Below are positions 10,701 to 23,800 of a stretch of DNA of 64,000 nt, piece by piece (positions within the stretch are counted from its first letter, which is position 1; each line of letters begins with the position of its first letter). This DNA comes from Solea solea (taxonomy: Eukaryota; Chordata; Actinopteri; Pleuronectiformes; Soleidae). The position numbers and the translations under genes were made by a program. The notes beneath the pieces were generated by a model, which searched no databases, was not told the origin of the DNA, and saw only the letters and a list, made by a program, of their open reading frames with translations. The stretch is from positions 14,057,360 to 14,121,359 of the forward strand of contig NC_081148.1 in the NCBI RefSeq assembly GCF_958295425.1, read 5' to 3'.

Positions 10701-13700
10701 GAGCTCAGCCTCTTCCAGCACTACGACATCTGTGGCCAAAGAAAGTGACGCACTTTGTCCTTTGGTTTGGAAAATGCCTGATTTACAACTTAACCGGGTT
10801 TTTCCTAAATAACAGTATTTCTGGAGTCTGCCGGATGTGCTGCAGGGCAGTGGTTTCTTTGGCACCAAACACACTGCTGGTTTTCCATTCTACCAGCTAG
10901 TTAGTTTCACAAAATAACATCATCTGTTGTCCCAGTTGTGAGGAGGCCCTTGATTAGGTGAATACCAGTTTGGCACTAGGCTTCCCCGTCTCCTAACAAG
11001 AACCTTAGTCTGCAAATTATGAATATATCGCCATGTATAGGTCACAGGAAGAGCTTTTAGAGGTGTTATTTACCCTGGCTCAAGAATTTCCATATGTTCT
11101 CGTGAAAAATGTCACACTGTGACTGTACAGCAAGGTTGAGCGCTGGGCCAGAGAAAATAAGCTTTTTACTGAAAAGTTCACTTTATGGTGAAATTATAAC
11201 TTGGGCTCTCCAATGAAAGTACACAGTTATGGGATTAATACTTTATTAATGAATGGTGTTTAGGTCAATCCAGGGTTGTGGGTCTATCTGCAGAGCAAAC
11301 AGATTCCTCAACACACAACATTTTTCATCTTAGACAAGTGAAAGCATTTTGTTGAACATAGTTCGGGTGCTGAAGAAATCCCACTGTCCTAAAACACACG
11401 AGGGAATACTACAGTTTATTTAGAAGGAGCAGGGGTATACGGAGGTCTAAGTGGTAAAAACATTAAATCACTTCACAGTATGTAAGTGAAGTGGCTATTT
11501 TGTGTTCAGACCAGATGGATCCCATGGTGCAATGTTCATCTCGTCTTGCAGACCCTGAGTTCTTATGAGGTCCCTGCTGAGTCTCTGGCCTCGTTTTACA
11601 TAGTGAGAAAGTGCCCAGAGGCTTGAGGAGAGAAAACTCAACTCTTTCCATTTTTCCCCACTTTTCTGGTTCAGTTCATGCCCCTGTTCATGTTTGCAGG
11701 TTCTTTTTGAACCTGTGGCTTTGCCACCTGTGACAGGAGCCCACCAGGGCAGCCAGCTTGTCCGGTTGTTGTCGTATTCCTGAGCCCTTTCACTGGAATT
11801 AGTATTATTTAAAGTCACTTTTTTTATGGGAATCCACTTTCTAAAGATGACAAATGTCCATTGGTGTTCTTACCTATTGCAAGCCACCCATTTACAAGTG
11901 ATATACTATATGTTTGATAAATGGATAAACTCTTAATTTTATGGATGTGTAGTAGTGCACATATGCACATGTAGTGTGCACATGTTAAAGACAGGTAGGG
12001 TAGGGTGCAGTATGTTTTTGTCTGGTTGCCTCTCATGTGGTAGTTTAGCTGCAGTCTGTTCTTTGGGCTTTTTTGTGTTTCATTGACAAATCAGGGGTCA
12101 GTTCATGTCAACCCTCATGCGTGTTTACCTCACATGTGACAGATTGATTAACTTCACATGGTTCTCTTAAGGTTCGCCATCTTTACAGCATGTCTTCCTG
12201 CCAAAATGGCGTTGTTTTGATTTTGACTTAGGTATGACGGGACTGTGTGACATCAGCCACTGGAGCGACACCAGGACCTGTGACTGTGGTTGAAAATGAA
12301 CACGCTCCCTTATGTGGTTTAGAGATGCAGATAAAAATAAGGATGGATTACATTTTCTGCCTAACCCATGTGTGGGTCCGGACCCAGTAACTTGGAATGA
12401 CGGGTTTACTGCACTGAACTGAGAGTTACCTGAGTGCACTGACTGTGAGCCTCGTGACTCTTTATGGAAGGATTAATGAGACCCTGCAAACAAAACCCAG
12501 GAGCCCAAGGGCCAAACTCAGAGCCAGGCACAACCATCAATTAAACAGTAAAAGTAATTTGTCACATACCTTTGCAGCACTTTAACTTTAGCTGCTGCCA
12601 AGTGTGCTATATTGATTACAGTATTTTTAAACAGTACAACACGCAGCTGCACAGGTCTGTGGGCTGGTGGTGAGACATTTGCATACATAACATTTTCATA
12701 AATTGGCTTACTTAGTCTTTTCTCTTTCTCTCTCTCACTCTCTTTTGTTTCGCATGGCAGTGTGAACAGCACAAGTCACATGAAATCTTTGTCACTGTGA
12801 AGGTTTGGTGTCTTTCTGTCTGTATGGATACATGTCTGTGTTAGCAGGGCTATAGCTTCTTGTTTCTGGAGGTAAACATGGCTATCGTCTGTTTCTCAGG
12901 CTAATTGTAACCAGATGCTGGGGCTGCAGACCAGATGGGCTTGGTGCTAAGTGATATTTCTTGGCTGACATCACTTCATTGCACATTGCAGAAAGACACA
13001 CAGGGGAAGACACGCTCAGTAGAAAACAGATAAGAATAAACAGTATCCAGACAGGGAGAAGTATGTTGAAATAGGAGACAATTGTGAGAGGCTGAGTTGT
13101 TTACTGTGCAAGCCGTTGGAACGCATAAAGGCTAAAGGTCTGTCACATGAGAGTGTTGGTTTAACAGCTTTAACCAGTGTATGAGCCGGCATGGTGGCTT
13201 AGTGGTAAACACTGGTGCCTCACAGCAAGAAGGAGCTGGGTTTGATTCCCGGTCTAGGAACGTTCTGTGTGGAGTTTGCATGTTCTCCCCCGTGTCTGCG
13301 TGGTTTCCTCCCACCATCAAAACATAGAAAGTTAGACTCATTTGGTCAATCTCTGATCAAGCCTCCATCTGACCTTGAAAGATCCGTGCTGCTAGACCAG
13401 TCGATGCCAGACAGGGCTTTGTGAAGGATACTGAGGTGATGATGCTTATATTATTACATTATTACTCCCCGTTAAATTTGTTTTTGTATAAGATTCTAAG
13501 GGCTTTGGTTACTTCATGTTTTGTTTTTCCATTTATATTGTCTGTTGTTTTAAAGGGAACACAGTGTACACAGTGTTAAATGCTTTCATATAATGATCCA
13601 TTGTTTGTGCTTTTATTGTTTACATGTGAGTTCTTTGTAACACATTAACTGCTCTTTTGGCTAATACTGTAATAATAAAAGCAATAATAATAATCATAAT

Positions 13701-16700
13701 GGTTGCTTTGTGCTTTTTGGTTGTAAATTCTGAATTTCAATTTTACTTGACAAGTAAAAAATTCAACACTGACAAGAGCCAGCACTTGCATGTGCGACAG
13801 ACGTTATTTTTATATAAGACATTCTTCACTGCTTCTGTCGGACTCTGGTACAATACAGCGTTTCATACAGGTTCATGCAAGGGTCTGCAATAGTCCAGAT
13901 ACATGTAGCTCTTGTTGGAATATCCAACATTTAGATGGTTGTAAAAGAGGCGTAATGGCTGCTGACATTTCTGCACATACATACTGCAGAGCGGGTTTGT
14001 AGTTCAGGCATTGACCTTTCTAAAAAAAAACCTTCATAGTTGTAAACAGACGCAGAGTGGACGGCGAAAGAAATCAGCATCTCAGGCTGAAAAAACACTG
14101 CTGCTATTTAATGACGTTTGGGAATAGAGGCTTTAAAAGGGTTATATTTCCAACTGCAATGGCTCTTTAGCACGTTTTAGTCATCAAAGTAGTTTAGCAT
14201 ATGTTTGCAACCTTGTTGAGCTTAATGTGTTCTTTCATAAAGCAATTATGATTTATTTAAACGATTGCTGCCATCTGTATTAATGTGTTTTATTTCTACC
14301 TTTGATGCTGTCAAGCAGCAAAAAAAGCGGCTTGTGTCATTAGCCCTTGTCTGGGTTCTTTCGCTGAGAGAAGGCAACGTTGGGTTGGGTCACTTACAGG
14401 AGAGACTTAATTGTGGGCAACTTTCCACGTTGTCCAGGCTCCTCCAGCCACATTGTTACATCGACATTAGCTGTAAGCTACAACAGCGGCGTCATGTCTA
14501 TAAAGTCCTCCATCCGAGACGTTTATGCATCGAGTCAAGATTTATTCACTGGACGAAAAGAAAAACACTGCTCGCATGTAATGCCGCTGATCTTTTGGAT
14601 TTTCCCACCGAGACTTTTACTCTTGTGTCCACAGAGTGCTGCTGAATGTGAGAGTGGCAGGAGAACCCCGAGCAGCCAAAGCCAGGAACAGCAATCAGCG
14701 AACCGCACCTCTTTTCCTGTGGGAGACGGAGCCAATGAAGTCATTGTCAGACGTCAGCTGAAGGCAGAAAGGTGACACTTCAGACTGGCTTCTCTCTCTC
14801 TCTCCGTCTCTGTGACTTACATAATCACCAGTCTTTTATGTGGGTCATAAATGGAGTCACGTCGTTTGTGTTTTCTTTGCAGCACGAAGCCCAGAACAGA
14901 GCCCAAACTTGCCACCGGCCCCCACAGCCACCCACAGCTTCACATACAGCTTCAGAAGTTCACTGCATCTGCTGACAAGGTGACTCGACCCATGCCAGGC
15001 AAAACGTGCATTTCCCTTTCACACCAACAATGGAACTTTCACAAATGTCTGTATAATTTATACAACATACGCTGACACAGAAATGACTGACCTCAAAATT
15101 AATTAGAATAAACTGGCGCTGCAGATGTACTCATCAGCTATTACACAATTTCTTTTGTGACCAGCCACAGACATTATGTCACGTTGTTCAAATCAGACTT
15201 ACTCCCCCTACTTTGGAGAATTCTCTACTAATATGCTGTGGATGTACTTAAAGGCCATGATGGGTATCCTCAGCTGTACTCTGGTTAATGCCGTTCTTTT
15301 CCACTCTGCGATCCAATACTGTTCATTTAGCCAGTGCTCTCTCTAACCCAATTACTTTCCCTGTTGTCGCTCCCTGACAGACTTTGTCCTGGCTGAAAGA
15401 CAACGTGTCCATGGCCACACAGGTGTGTTCAATAGCCAGCTTTGAGGGTTTGGAGGCAGCCAGGAGGTGTCAGCACACTCTGGAACGAGATATCCTCACC
15501 AACAAAGCCAGGATAGAGGTGGTCAAAAGGGTAACCAGAGGCACACCATCACATTCACTTAATGACAACATGAGCCTGTGGGATGAATGCCTGAATAAAA
15601 GTGTTTCCCATATTTTGGGCACCGTGGGGAAATCTGGTTTCGGGTTTAATCATATAACAAGTCGATGAGACATTTTTAGTTACCCGGATAATGAGATTAA
15701 ACCTACAATTTGCAACATGAATCCTATTCCTAAATCCTCACACACGCTCATGGGTTTTTACACATATTCCTCAGGAGGGACGTGGGCTGGTCCGTGCACA
15801 GCACCCTGGCAGCACCAAGATCGAAGAGTTCCTCAGCCAGCTGGAAGTCCTCTGGGAAGAACTGCGGAGGCGGCACCAGAGGAACGCTGTATTTCTGAAA
15901 GCCTCGGAGGAGCTCGGCTTCAGAGTAAGACTCAAAACCTTTCACAGGAATCACACATTTGTAGTTGTGCTGAGGCAGTGACTTACCTTTTAAAGTTGTC
16001 GGGGAACGTTATGGTTGTGACATTGTGTGTGTCCGCACATGTGATTTTGAAGATTTTTAATTTGCTTTACTTTGTGTGAGGAGGAGCTTGTTTGTGTTTA
16101 GTTTGTGTAGTCACAGTTTTTTTGTGGTATACCATGTCTTCAGTTGATTTGGAATGTATCTGTATGCGACTGTATTTATGAGCATAAACCCATAACCCTA
16201 ACCTAAAACAAATTCTCCTATGTATGTATGTCAGTTACTGTATATCCCTAACAATTTATGAAGGCCATTACAAGAAATATAAATTGTGCCTCCATATAAT
16301 TTAATTAGGAACTGGAAAGAAGCTCTAAATTAGTTCAGATTGATGACCTATTTGGAAAAAGTAAATCTCTTAGTGCAAAACATGTAAATGATCTATTTCC
16401 ATGATGTATGACTATTGTCTTTTTTCTACAGTCCATCACTGGTAGTTGTTTTTGCTGTGCATTGAATCCCTTACAAATCAGAGCAGTACCACAATCTTTC
16501 CTTTCTGCTTGCACACTGTATAGGTTGTAAAAGTCCTCCAGGCATTGGGCAGCCTGGAGGCTTGGCTGGAATCGGTGGAGCTTTCCATGAAGGAATCCGC
16601 ACTTGCCGGTGACCCTGAAACAATGAGCATGGCTGAGAGGGAGAGCTGTCTGCTGGAGAAGGAGGTGGCAGCACGTAGCCTGGAGCTCACTGCTCTGAGA

Positions 16701-19700
16701 CAAGAGGTGGACCGCCTCCACGTCCACAGTCACCCGCACGCACAATGGCTGCCAGCACGCATGGAGGAGGTGGAAACAAAGTGAGTTTTTTTTGTGGAGG
16801 AGGAATGGGAATGGTTAGGGTAGCCCCTCCTTGTCTTTCATCATGGAAGGCTCATGTTGTTGATGAGTCTCCACAGACCTTGGGAGTTTTGCTCATCATT
16901 GTGGTCAGGAAATAAAGTTAAACATTTTGTCAGTGTTTCCAAGAGGTCAGGTTTGGGTTTGGCATGCAATCCAACATGGAAGGGCTTATTCATAAAAAAA
17001 CAACAACCAAAAAATGTTCTTGTTCAAAGCTGCAGAAAATAACATGTGGTGATTTTGTTGTTGTTGATATTTTCACTCTGCATCTGTTTGGTCTCCATGA
17101 ACAGAACCGATGTAATGTCATGCGTGTGCCGTGTCATTCATCTGAAAACGGGCTCTGTGAAGCAGAACTGTCAGATTTGACTGAGGAGTCATTTGTGTGT
17201 AAGCACTGGCAGTACATGGGCGGGTGGAGACAAGAAGCATTTATCCCATCACACTGCTAAATGTCTGCAGGTTTATTTATTTTTTTAGTATCATTCACTC
17301 CTGAGACCTTTCATGGGGACTTCTGTGTGTTTGCAGCCTGTAGCAAAGTCACTGCCACAGAGTAGTTTACCCAGCAGATATCAGAGCAGGTGTAGTTTCA
17401 AATGATTACTTAAATATAAACTTAAATATTCTGCATGTCGGGTCACACGGTGGTGTAGTGGTTAGCACTCTCGCCTTGCAGCGAGAAGACCCGGGTTCGA
17501 GCCCCGGTTGGAACAAGGGCCTTTCTGCATGGAGTTTGCATGTTCTCCCCGTGTGTGCGTGGGTTCTCTCCGGGTACTCCGGCTTCCTCCCACAGTCCAA
17601 AAACATGCAATGTGGGGATTAGGTAAATTGGACACTCCAAATTGACCATAGGAGTGAGTGTGAGAGTGAATGGTTGTTTGTCTCTATCTGTGTGTGTGGC
17701 CCTGCGATGGACTGGCGAACTGTCCAGGGTGTACCCCGCCTATCGCCCGATGTAGCTGAGATTGGCACAGCACCCCCCGCGACCCTCTGGCAGAGGATAA
17801 AGCGGTAGATGATGACTGACTGACTGATTCTGCATGTCTTTCCAGCCACTCGCCTCTGGTCCAGCCACCACTGCCAAGACAAAGAGAGGTTGATTAGTCA
17901 ACTCACCCCAGCTGAGCTAATCAACTCAGCTGGCACTGCTCCTGCTAATGCAGCTCTGCCCCGTGTCTCCTACATACCACTAGAACAATGCTGCTGTTGA
18001 CTCCATCTGTCTTAATATAAAACAAATCCCTTCCTGTGTGCAGTGCAGGAATATCCTCGGGTGACAAGACATCTAAACAATCCTATACTGAGCAACAGAG
18101 AGAGAGAGAGAGTTGTGTGGTCCTGATAGACTTAATTATCATTGTGTGCATTTATTTGACGTGATCGTTTGAATGTAACCTATGCACTCGTTCACTGCAA
18201 GGCTCAAGTTTATTAATTTGTCAGGTCTTCCTCTCAGTCCTCATGTGCACTTGGCCCACAGCTTGTCAGTGTGTCTCTCTGAGTCTGAGTCTCTCCGGTG
18301 AAGCCTTGAAAGGTTGTTACCATTGTCTCCCAAAAACCTAATGACGTTATACTTTTTTTTACTGGGCATACCTATGCCCATAAACATAACTTCAGACTCC
18401 AAACACAAAGCTGACCAAAGAAAAGTGTTTCCAGGGCAGCAGTGTTATATGGGGCAGGGATGGACAGACTTTGGTGCAAGAAGAATCTCTCACTAAGCAG
18501 CTGTAAAACAGTTGGGATGATGTCATTATTTAATGACACCTACATGCAACTTACGGCTCATTTATTACTAAGAAAAATACCCTTTGAAATTGCTCCCTTT
18601 ACCATCTCAGGTATAAACTCTGCACGGACAAAGTACCTCCATGCCTTGAAGTGCAACATATGTTTATGTGACACATGATATATGATTACATAAACAGTGC
18701 CCCCGCAATATGCTGCCTGTGGTCATTGCTGAAGGATGTAGGGTTGTAGATGTGGATGTGGATTACAGTTAAGGTGCAGCTGTGTGTGTGTGTGTGTGTG
18801 TGTGTGTTGCCCAGGTACCATCGTGTCCAGAGTGCTTTGACCCAGCAGAGCTCAAAGCTGCAGGACACACGAATGCTGACAGAGTTCCTGGAGCGTGTGG
18901 AGCTTGAGGAGAGCCAGGATGGTTGCCAGTATAACCTGGGCCAGGTGAGGAACATCTTACCAGAGAGTGGCAACTCTTATGGGTTATCTTGGTCTTTCTT
19001 TGTGGAGTGTGCACGTGGGTTCTCTCCAGGTAGTCTGGCTTTATCCAACCATCCAGAAACATGCAGATTGGGTATTAAGTTAGTGTGAGAGTGAATAGTT
19101 TTCCTTCTCTGTATGTTGACCATGTGATGGACTAGTTACCTGTTCAGATTGTACCTTGTGACCTATGTCAACTGGGATTGGCTCCAGCTCCCCCTGCAAT
19201 CACATTTTCTACTGCTTGAAGGATGAAGCAGTAGAAAATGGATGAATGGACTTTTCATATATGACAGTCCGAGTATCATGAAAATGAAGTTCAACAAAAT
19301 TAATCAGCAGATTAATAATCCACAGATTTCCAAATGCACATAAGTAGTTTCTCCTGAAGATATAGGCCTTACTATTCTGAGGATCATTTGGAGTTTTGTG
19401 ACTCTCAGTAGAGTTAAAACAATACTCTGGTCACTTCCATTGTATTGGAGTGAGATCAGCAATCAGATGGAGAACAGATAAGATCATTTCGACAGCCGAC
19501 AATTCAATAGCAGCTCTCTCTCTCTCTCTTTGTACCCAACAGCCTCTCCACAGTGAGATTTCCTCAGCCCCTACATTACTGGGACTCCAAAGCAGTGGTG
19601 GTAGTGGTGGTGAGCCCCTGATAGAAAGCATGGGGGACCCTGTGGAGGTACTCCAAGAAGCTGTGGAGATGCTGAATGACACAGTGAGGGAGAGAGGCAG

Positions 19701-20796
19701 ATCGCAGAGCCACGACCAGGCCATCCAGGAGCTTCTGAGCAAGGTAAAGAGATTAGAGTCACTTTGGAAAACATGCTTTTTGGAGCTCTAATTCTAGTTC
19801 ATAAAACCACGTAGTTCCAGTACTGTTCGTTATATTATAATGATGATGAACACCTTATAAATCCCTCCATTTTTGTTACAAACAGCTGCACAAACTAATT
19901 GAACAGCATCTGGTTTACTTTTGTTTGTGGCTATGTATTTTTACAATAAAAGCCGCCAAACAAGCCACTACTATTCATATTGATTTAGTTTATTCTTCAA
20001 TAACCAGCACATGCAGTACCTGCCTGCCAACTTCATGACAACATTTTAAAGACTTATTTCAAATGTGGTTCTCACTGCACAACAACTAATGCACAGTGAA
20101 GTGTATCGACTTCATAGCGTCCCTCAAGTGCTCATGACTTTGTGCCTCGCCAGCATGCCAGCCTAGCAGTGAATGTGGAGGAGTGCTTATGCTGCAGCAA
20201 GGAGCTTGGCCTGGACATCCTGGAGAGGGAGACAGACTTGGCCATCCAGTGTGAGCCAGACCGGTGCGGCCTCGAGGCTCTTCAGGAGAAGCAGGACCAC
20301 CTGGAGGTGAGAGGGGAAAGCTGGCACGTGTTATAATTATGGTGTAAACATTTAAAATGATTCACTAGTGTTAATACAATCCAGTATTCCATCCCTTTGA
20401 CGCTGGATTGTGGACGTTTTGCTCTGTGTGATGAAAAAAATGGGAGGCCCCCCCTGTCTTTCTCAAGCTAGCCCTCGACACATTGTTCCACAGTCTGTTT
20501 CCTGTTGTGCCAGATTTTCTCACATCTGAAAAAAAAAGGCCAGCCCACCTCGCTTTGTGCTGTGTTTAATTTGTTATATAAACTGCACCATGCAATCTCA
20601 CACACACACACAGAGCGTGTAAAAGTTTATTATTCACGTAGGATATTTATTTATGCTTGCATGAGTCACAATTCTTTAGCTCTCAAAATTTGTGTGTGTG
20701 TGTGTTTGTTAGTAAATGTGGGGGGGTGTGTACATGCGTCCAGAGGTCATGGGGTTGGGGATGTGTGAGTCATTTTTGGGCAGTATTGTGTTTATA

Positions 20797-20828
<32 letters not shown>

Positions 20829-23800
20829 ACACAGCTGTCTGGATTTGATACCGTTGAAGAACAGAAATGACCTAATCTCCTGCACTGAAATAACTGTGCC
20901 GTCAGCACACAGGCATTCACAACTCAGTGTTCTTGAGACTTACTGTATCTGAGAAATGTTATGAAGTACTACTCCCAGAGAAACCTCAACGCTATTAATT
21001 ACCGCCTCGTCAAAATCTAAATACGATCGCAAGCTTGCTATAGCGTGGCAGGCCACATGTACACCATATGAGTTTCCAGCTGAATATTATGCGCAAAGCT
21101 GCGGGGATGAGGTCATAGTCATACAGACATACAATTGGTACAGGCTGTCTTGAGTGATACCAGGTTTGATGAGAGATGATAGATTTTTTTCTTTTTTTTT
21201 TGATTCTCCACAGATCGACCATGAAGTCATCAGGGAGGAGGTGAAGGAGATGAAGAACCTGGCTTCCCGGTTGGACGACCTTTGTCCAGAGAGAATGCAC
21301 ATACTCAGGGCGAAGATCCAGGCGACGCTGCTGGTCTGCACCGAGCTGGGAAAGAGTGTGACGGAGAACAAATCACGTCTGCAAGAGTTTATGCAGCTCC
21401 GAGACTTCTTTCGGCGCTACCTCTCCATGATGTAAGCGGGGTGTGGGTGGGGATCATGTGACCCTTATCTGGGCCTGACGTTTGTCAATATCTCCTCAAG
21501 AAAAGAACAGGATGTTCCGCTTGTCATGCACATGCACAGGTCCCTTGTGAAATGTATAATTTAGGATGTGCTGGGGGGGTCAGAGCAAGTTCCCTGGGTG
21601 TGACAAGGCGATGAATGTCGTCCTATTAAAGAGACTCTGGCCATGCTCATGTTTTGTGAACGTATGGCTTTTCTCACAGCTCTGTTTCTTGTCTCCTCGC
21701 CACCTCTTACCCCCCCCCCACTCCTCTGGATAGCTCATGGACTGAAGACACCAGGTCGTGCATTTTCTCAGATACTGCCTTAAATCCTGGGAAAGATGGG
21801 GAGAGGCCACTGGCTGCAGAGCTGGACATGCAGATAGAGCAACGGTTTGAGGAGTTTGATGAGCTGGCAGCCACAGGGAGGAACCTTTTAGACAAAGAAC
21901 ACCACCTCACACAGATGGTGAGCAGGGTTACACACTCACGACTCTCTCTGATCCTTTGTTATGTTGTTGCATTGATTTTTCTGCCTTTAAAAACACTCAG
22001 TAATGTTTTGCAGGTGAGAGAGCGCATGGAGGAACTGCGGAGTATGCTTGGATGGATCTTGGTGCACTGGAGGGCTCAGAAACAGCAGTGGTTTCATAAA
22101 AAGAGCAGTCAGGATCTTTCACAAGACAGCATTTATTCGGAGGCTACAATTTGCCCCTCATTAACTGAGGTAAATATGCAGAAAGGCATTGATGCTAAGG
22201 ACTTGGGAGAAGAGATAATTGGACTATGGACTATCATAATTCAGTGTTTTAAGAACAAAAGATTTGCTGATTATATGTATGTAATCATCAAAGACAAAGA
22301 GGATTAGTATTGGTCTGGCATTTCTCTATAAGCCACAAATGAGCTCAACATGACTCAGAGCTTCACTGAAAACACAAAATGGTTGACAGACTTCACTTGA
22401 ATCACAGAGTCACTTCAGTTGGTAACACAATGAACTCATTTAATTCATATAACTTGCGTAGTTTGTCAGATTGTGTGAAATGTCTGTTTTCACTAGTGAC
22501 TGGCATTAGCTGGCACAATGACTTCATGCTCAATTGTAACTCAAGCATTGCTTACTGAACCTTTGATTATTTGCCAATGTAAATATATTGGTATTTTATA
22601 TTATTTTCATTTATTCAGATTTCAGTTCCTAAACCAGAGGCCTACCAGTTCCATCAGTCTACACTTGTCACCTCGGAAAAAGACAAAGTAAAAGCAGCAG
22701 GAGACAACTGGCCCTTGTCTCTTGTGGCCAGACAACCTGAGCAGCAGGAGGAGAGGCAGTTCGAGGACGGGTATGAGGTCATGAAAAGTGTTGGACCACA
22801 GGGAGGTGAGGCTTCCCTGTCAGAGTCTCCCAAACCGTCTATCATGGTCCTCAAGGAGCCCAGCAACTCGGCTCTAGGTGGCACAGTCAACCTCATCCTG
22901 AGCTTTGGTAACACAGGGGAAAGCCATGTTCAGGTGCTTGATGCACCTGCTAAGACGGATGCAGTAGTGGAGGATGACTCTGAGCCTGTCCACAGGGTGA
23001 GAAACATTCAACACTTCACACTAGAAGTCATCATAGAATATTAAAGGCTACATACAGTACATCTCTTCCCCACCAAAACACCTAAATAAATCATATTTGT
23101 GAGTGTTCCAGAAGAACAATGTTTCTACATCATTCAGTCTCAGTAAGGACATGCATGGGAACTCCCTCCTGGACTTTCTGTTCAGTGCTCTCTCTATCCT
23201 CTGGCCTTTATGTCTTCCTTTATTCCCATTTTCTCCCTCAGTCCGCTGTGCCTCAATCTTCTGCCTGTAAAAACTTTTGGAGGCGCTGCCAGGGGCTTTT
23301 GGAAAATACTTTGGGTAGTTTAAAGAGAAAAAGAAAGATTTATCGGCAGAGTGCAAATGAGGTAAATTGCAGAGTGTGAATTAAAATTGCATGCGGCGTC
23401 CTGAAGTGTGGCGGGCTTGCATGCTGTGTGGAGGTGTTTTCTGTGGGCAGCACGCTCGACTAACTCCTGTGACATGGGTACAGCCGGTCAACAAATTCTC
23501 TCCGTTCTCATCCAGCGTCTGTAAGAGTAAAAGCAAATAAGTCACAGCAGAGTGCTATCATATTTTCACTCACACTCTGTGCCTGGAAACTTTCGAAACG
23601 TGAAAAGGCGACAAACCATTTTACTGCCAGGAGCTCCCATCTAACTGCACTCCTTACATGCAAATCAAAAACGGAATGAAGTCTGTTTTTCGTCAAGTAT
23701 GTTATGATATTGTGATATTTACTGAATGGTAAAAGAGAGGTGCTACTTTTATGATGAAACACAACGAATGAAATACAGTGATAAATGTGTGAAGTGAATA

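Larger units (their letters stand above)
6677..22169 (+). other. Exons 4-22: spectrin-repeat-like coiled-coil region of the spectrin/PH gene
   Basis: Exons 11-22 are 10455-10617, 14635-14771, 14883-14979, 15381-15530, 15775-15924, 16524-16780, 18815-18944, 19543-19743, 20154-20306, 21214-21431, 21734-21917 and 22014-22169 (exons 4-10 are given in the gene entry). The translation is helical with heptad-like Leu and conserved Trp positions typical of spectrin repeats, for example EAWIKG at the start of exon 4, QLRDQW and LEAWIKEK in exon 5, DCWALLHKVF in exon 10, LSWLKDN in exon 14, LWEELRRRH in exon 15 and LEAWLESVE in exon 16. Exons 11 and 12 interrupt the pattern with Ser/Thr-rich sequence. 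The number of repeats cannot be fixed by eye; the span is roughly 950 residues. Confidence 0.75.

Noticed and set aside
17447..17517. Functional tRNA gene
   Set aside because: A- and B-box matches are present but the arms do not fold as a full tRNA, and the sequence continues into a SINE body with a TSD around the whole unit.
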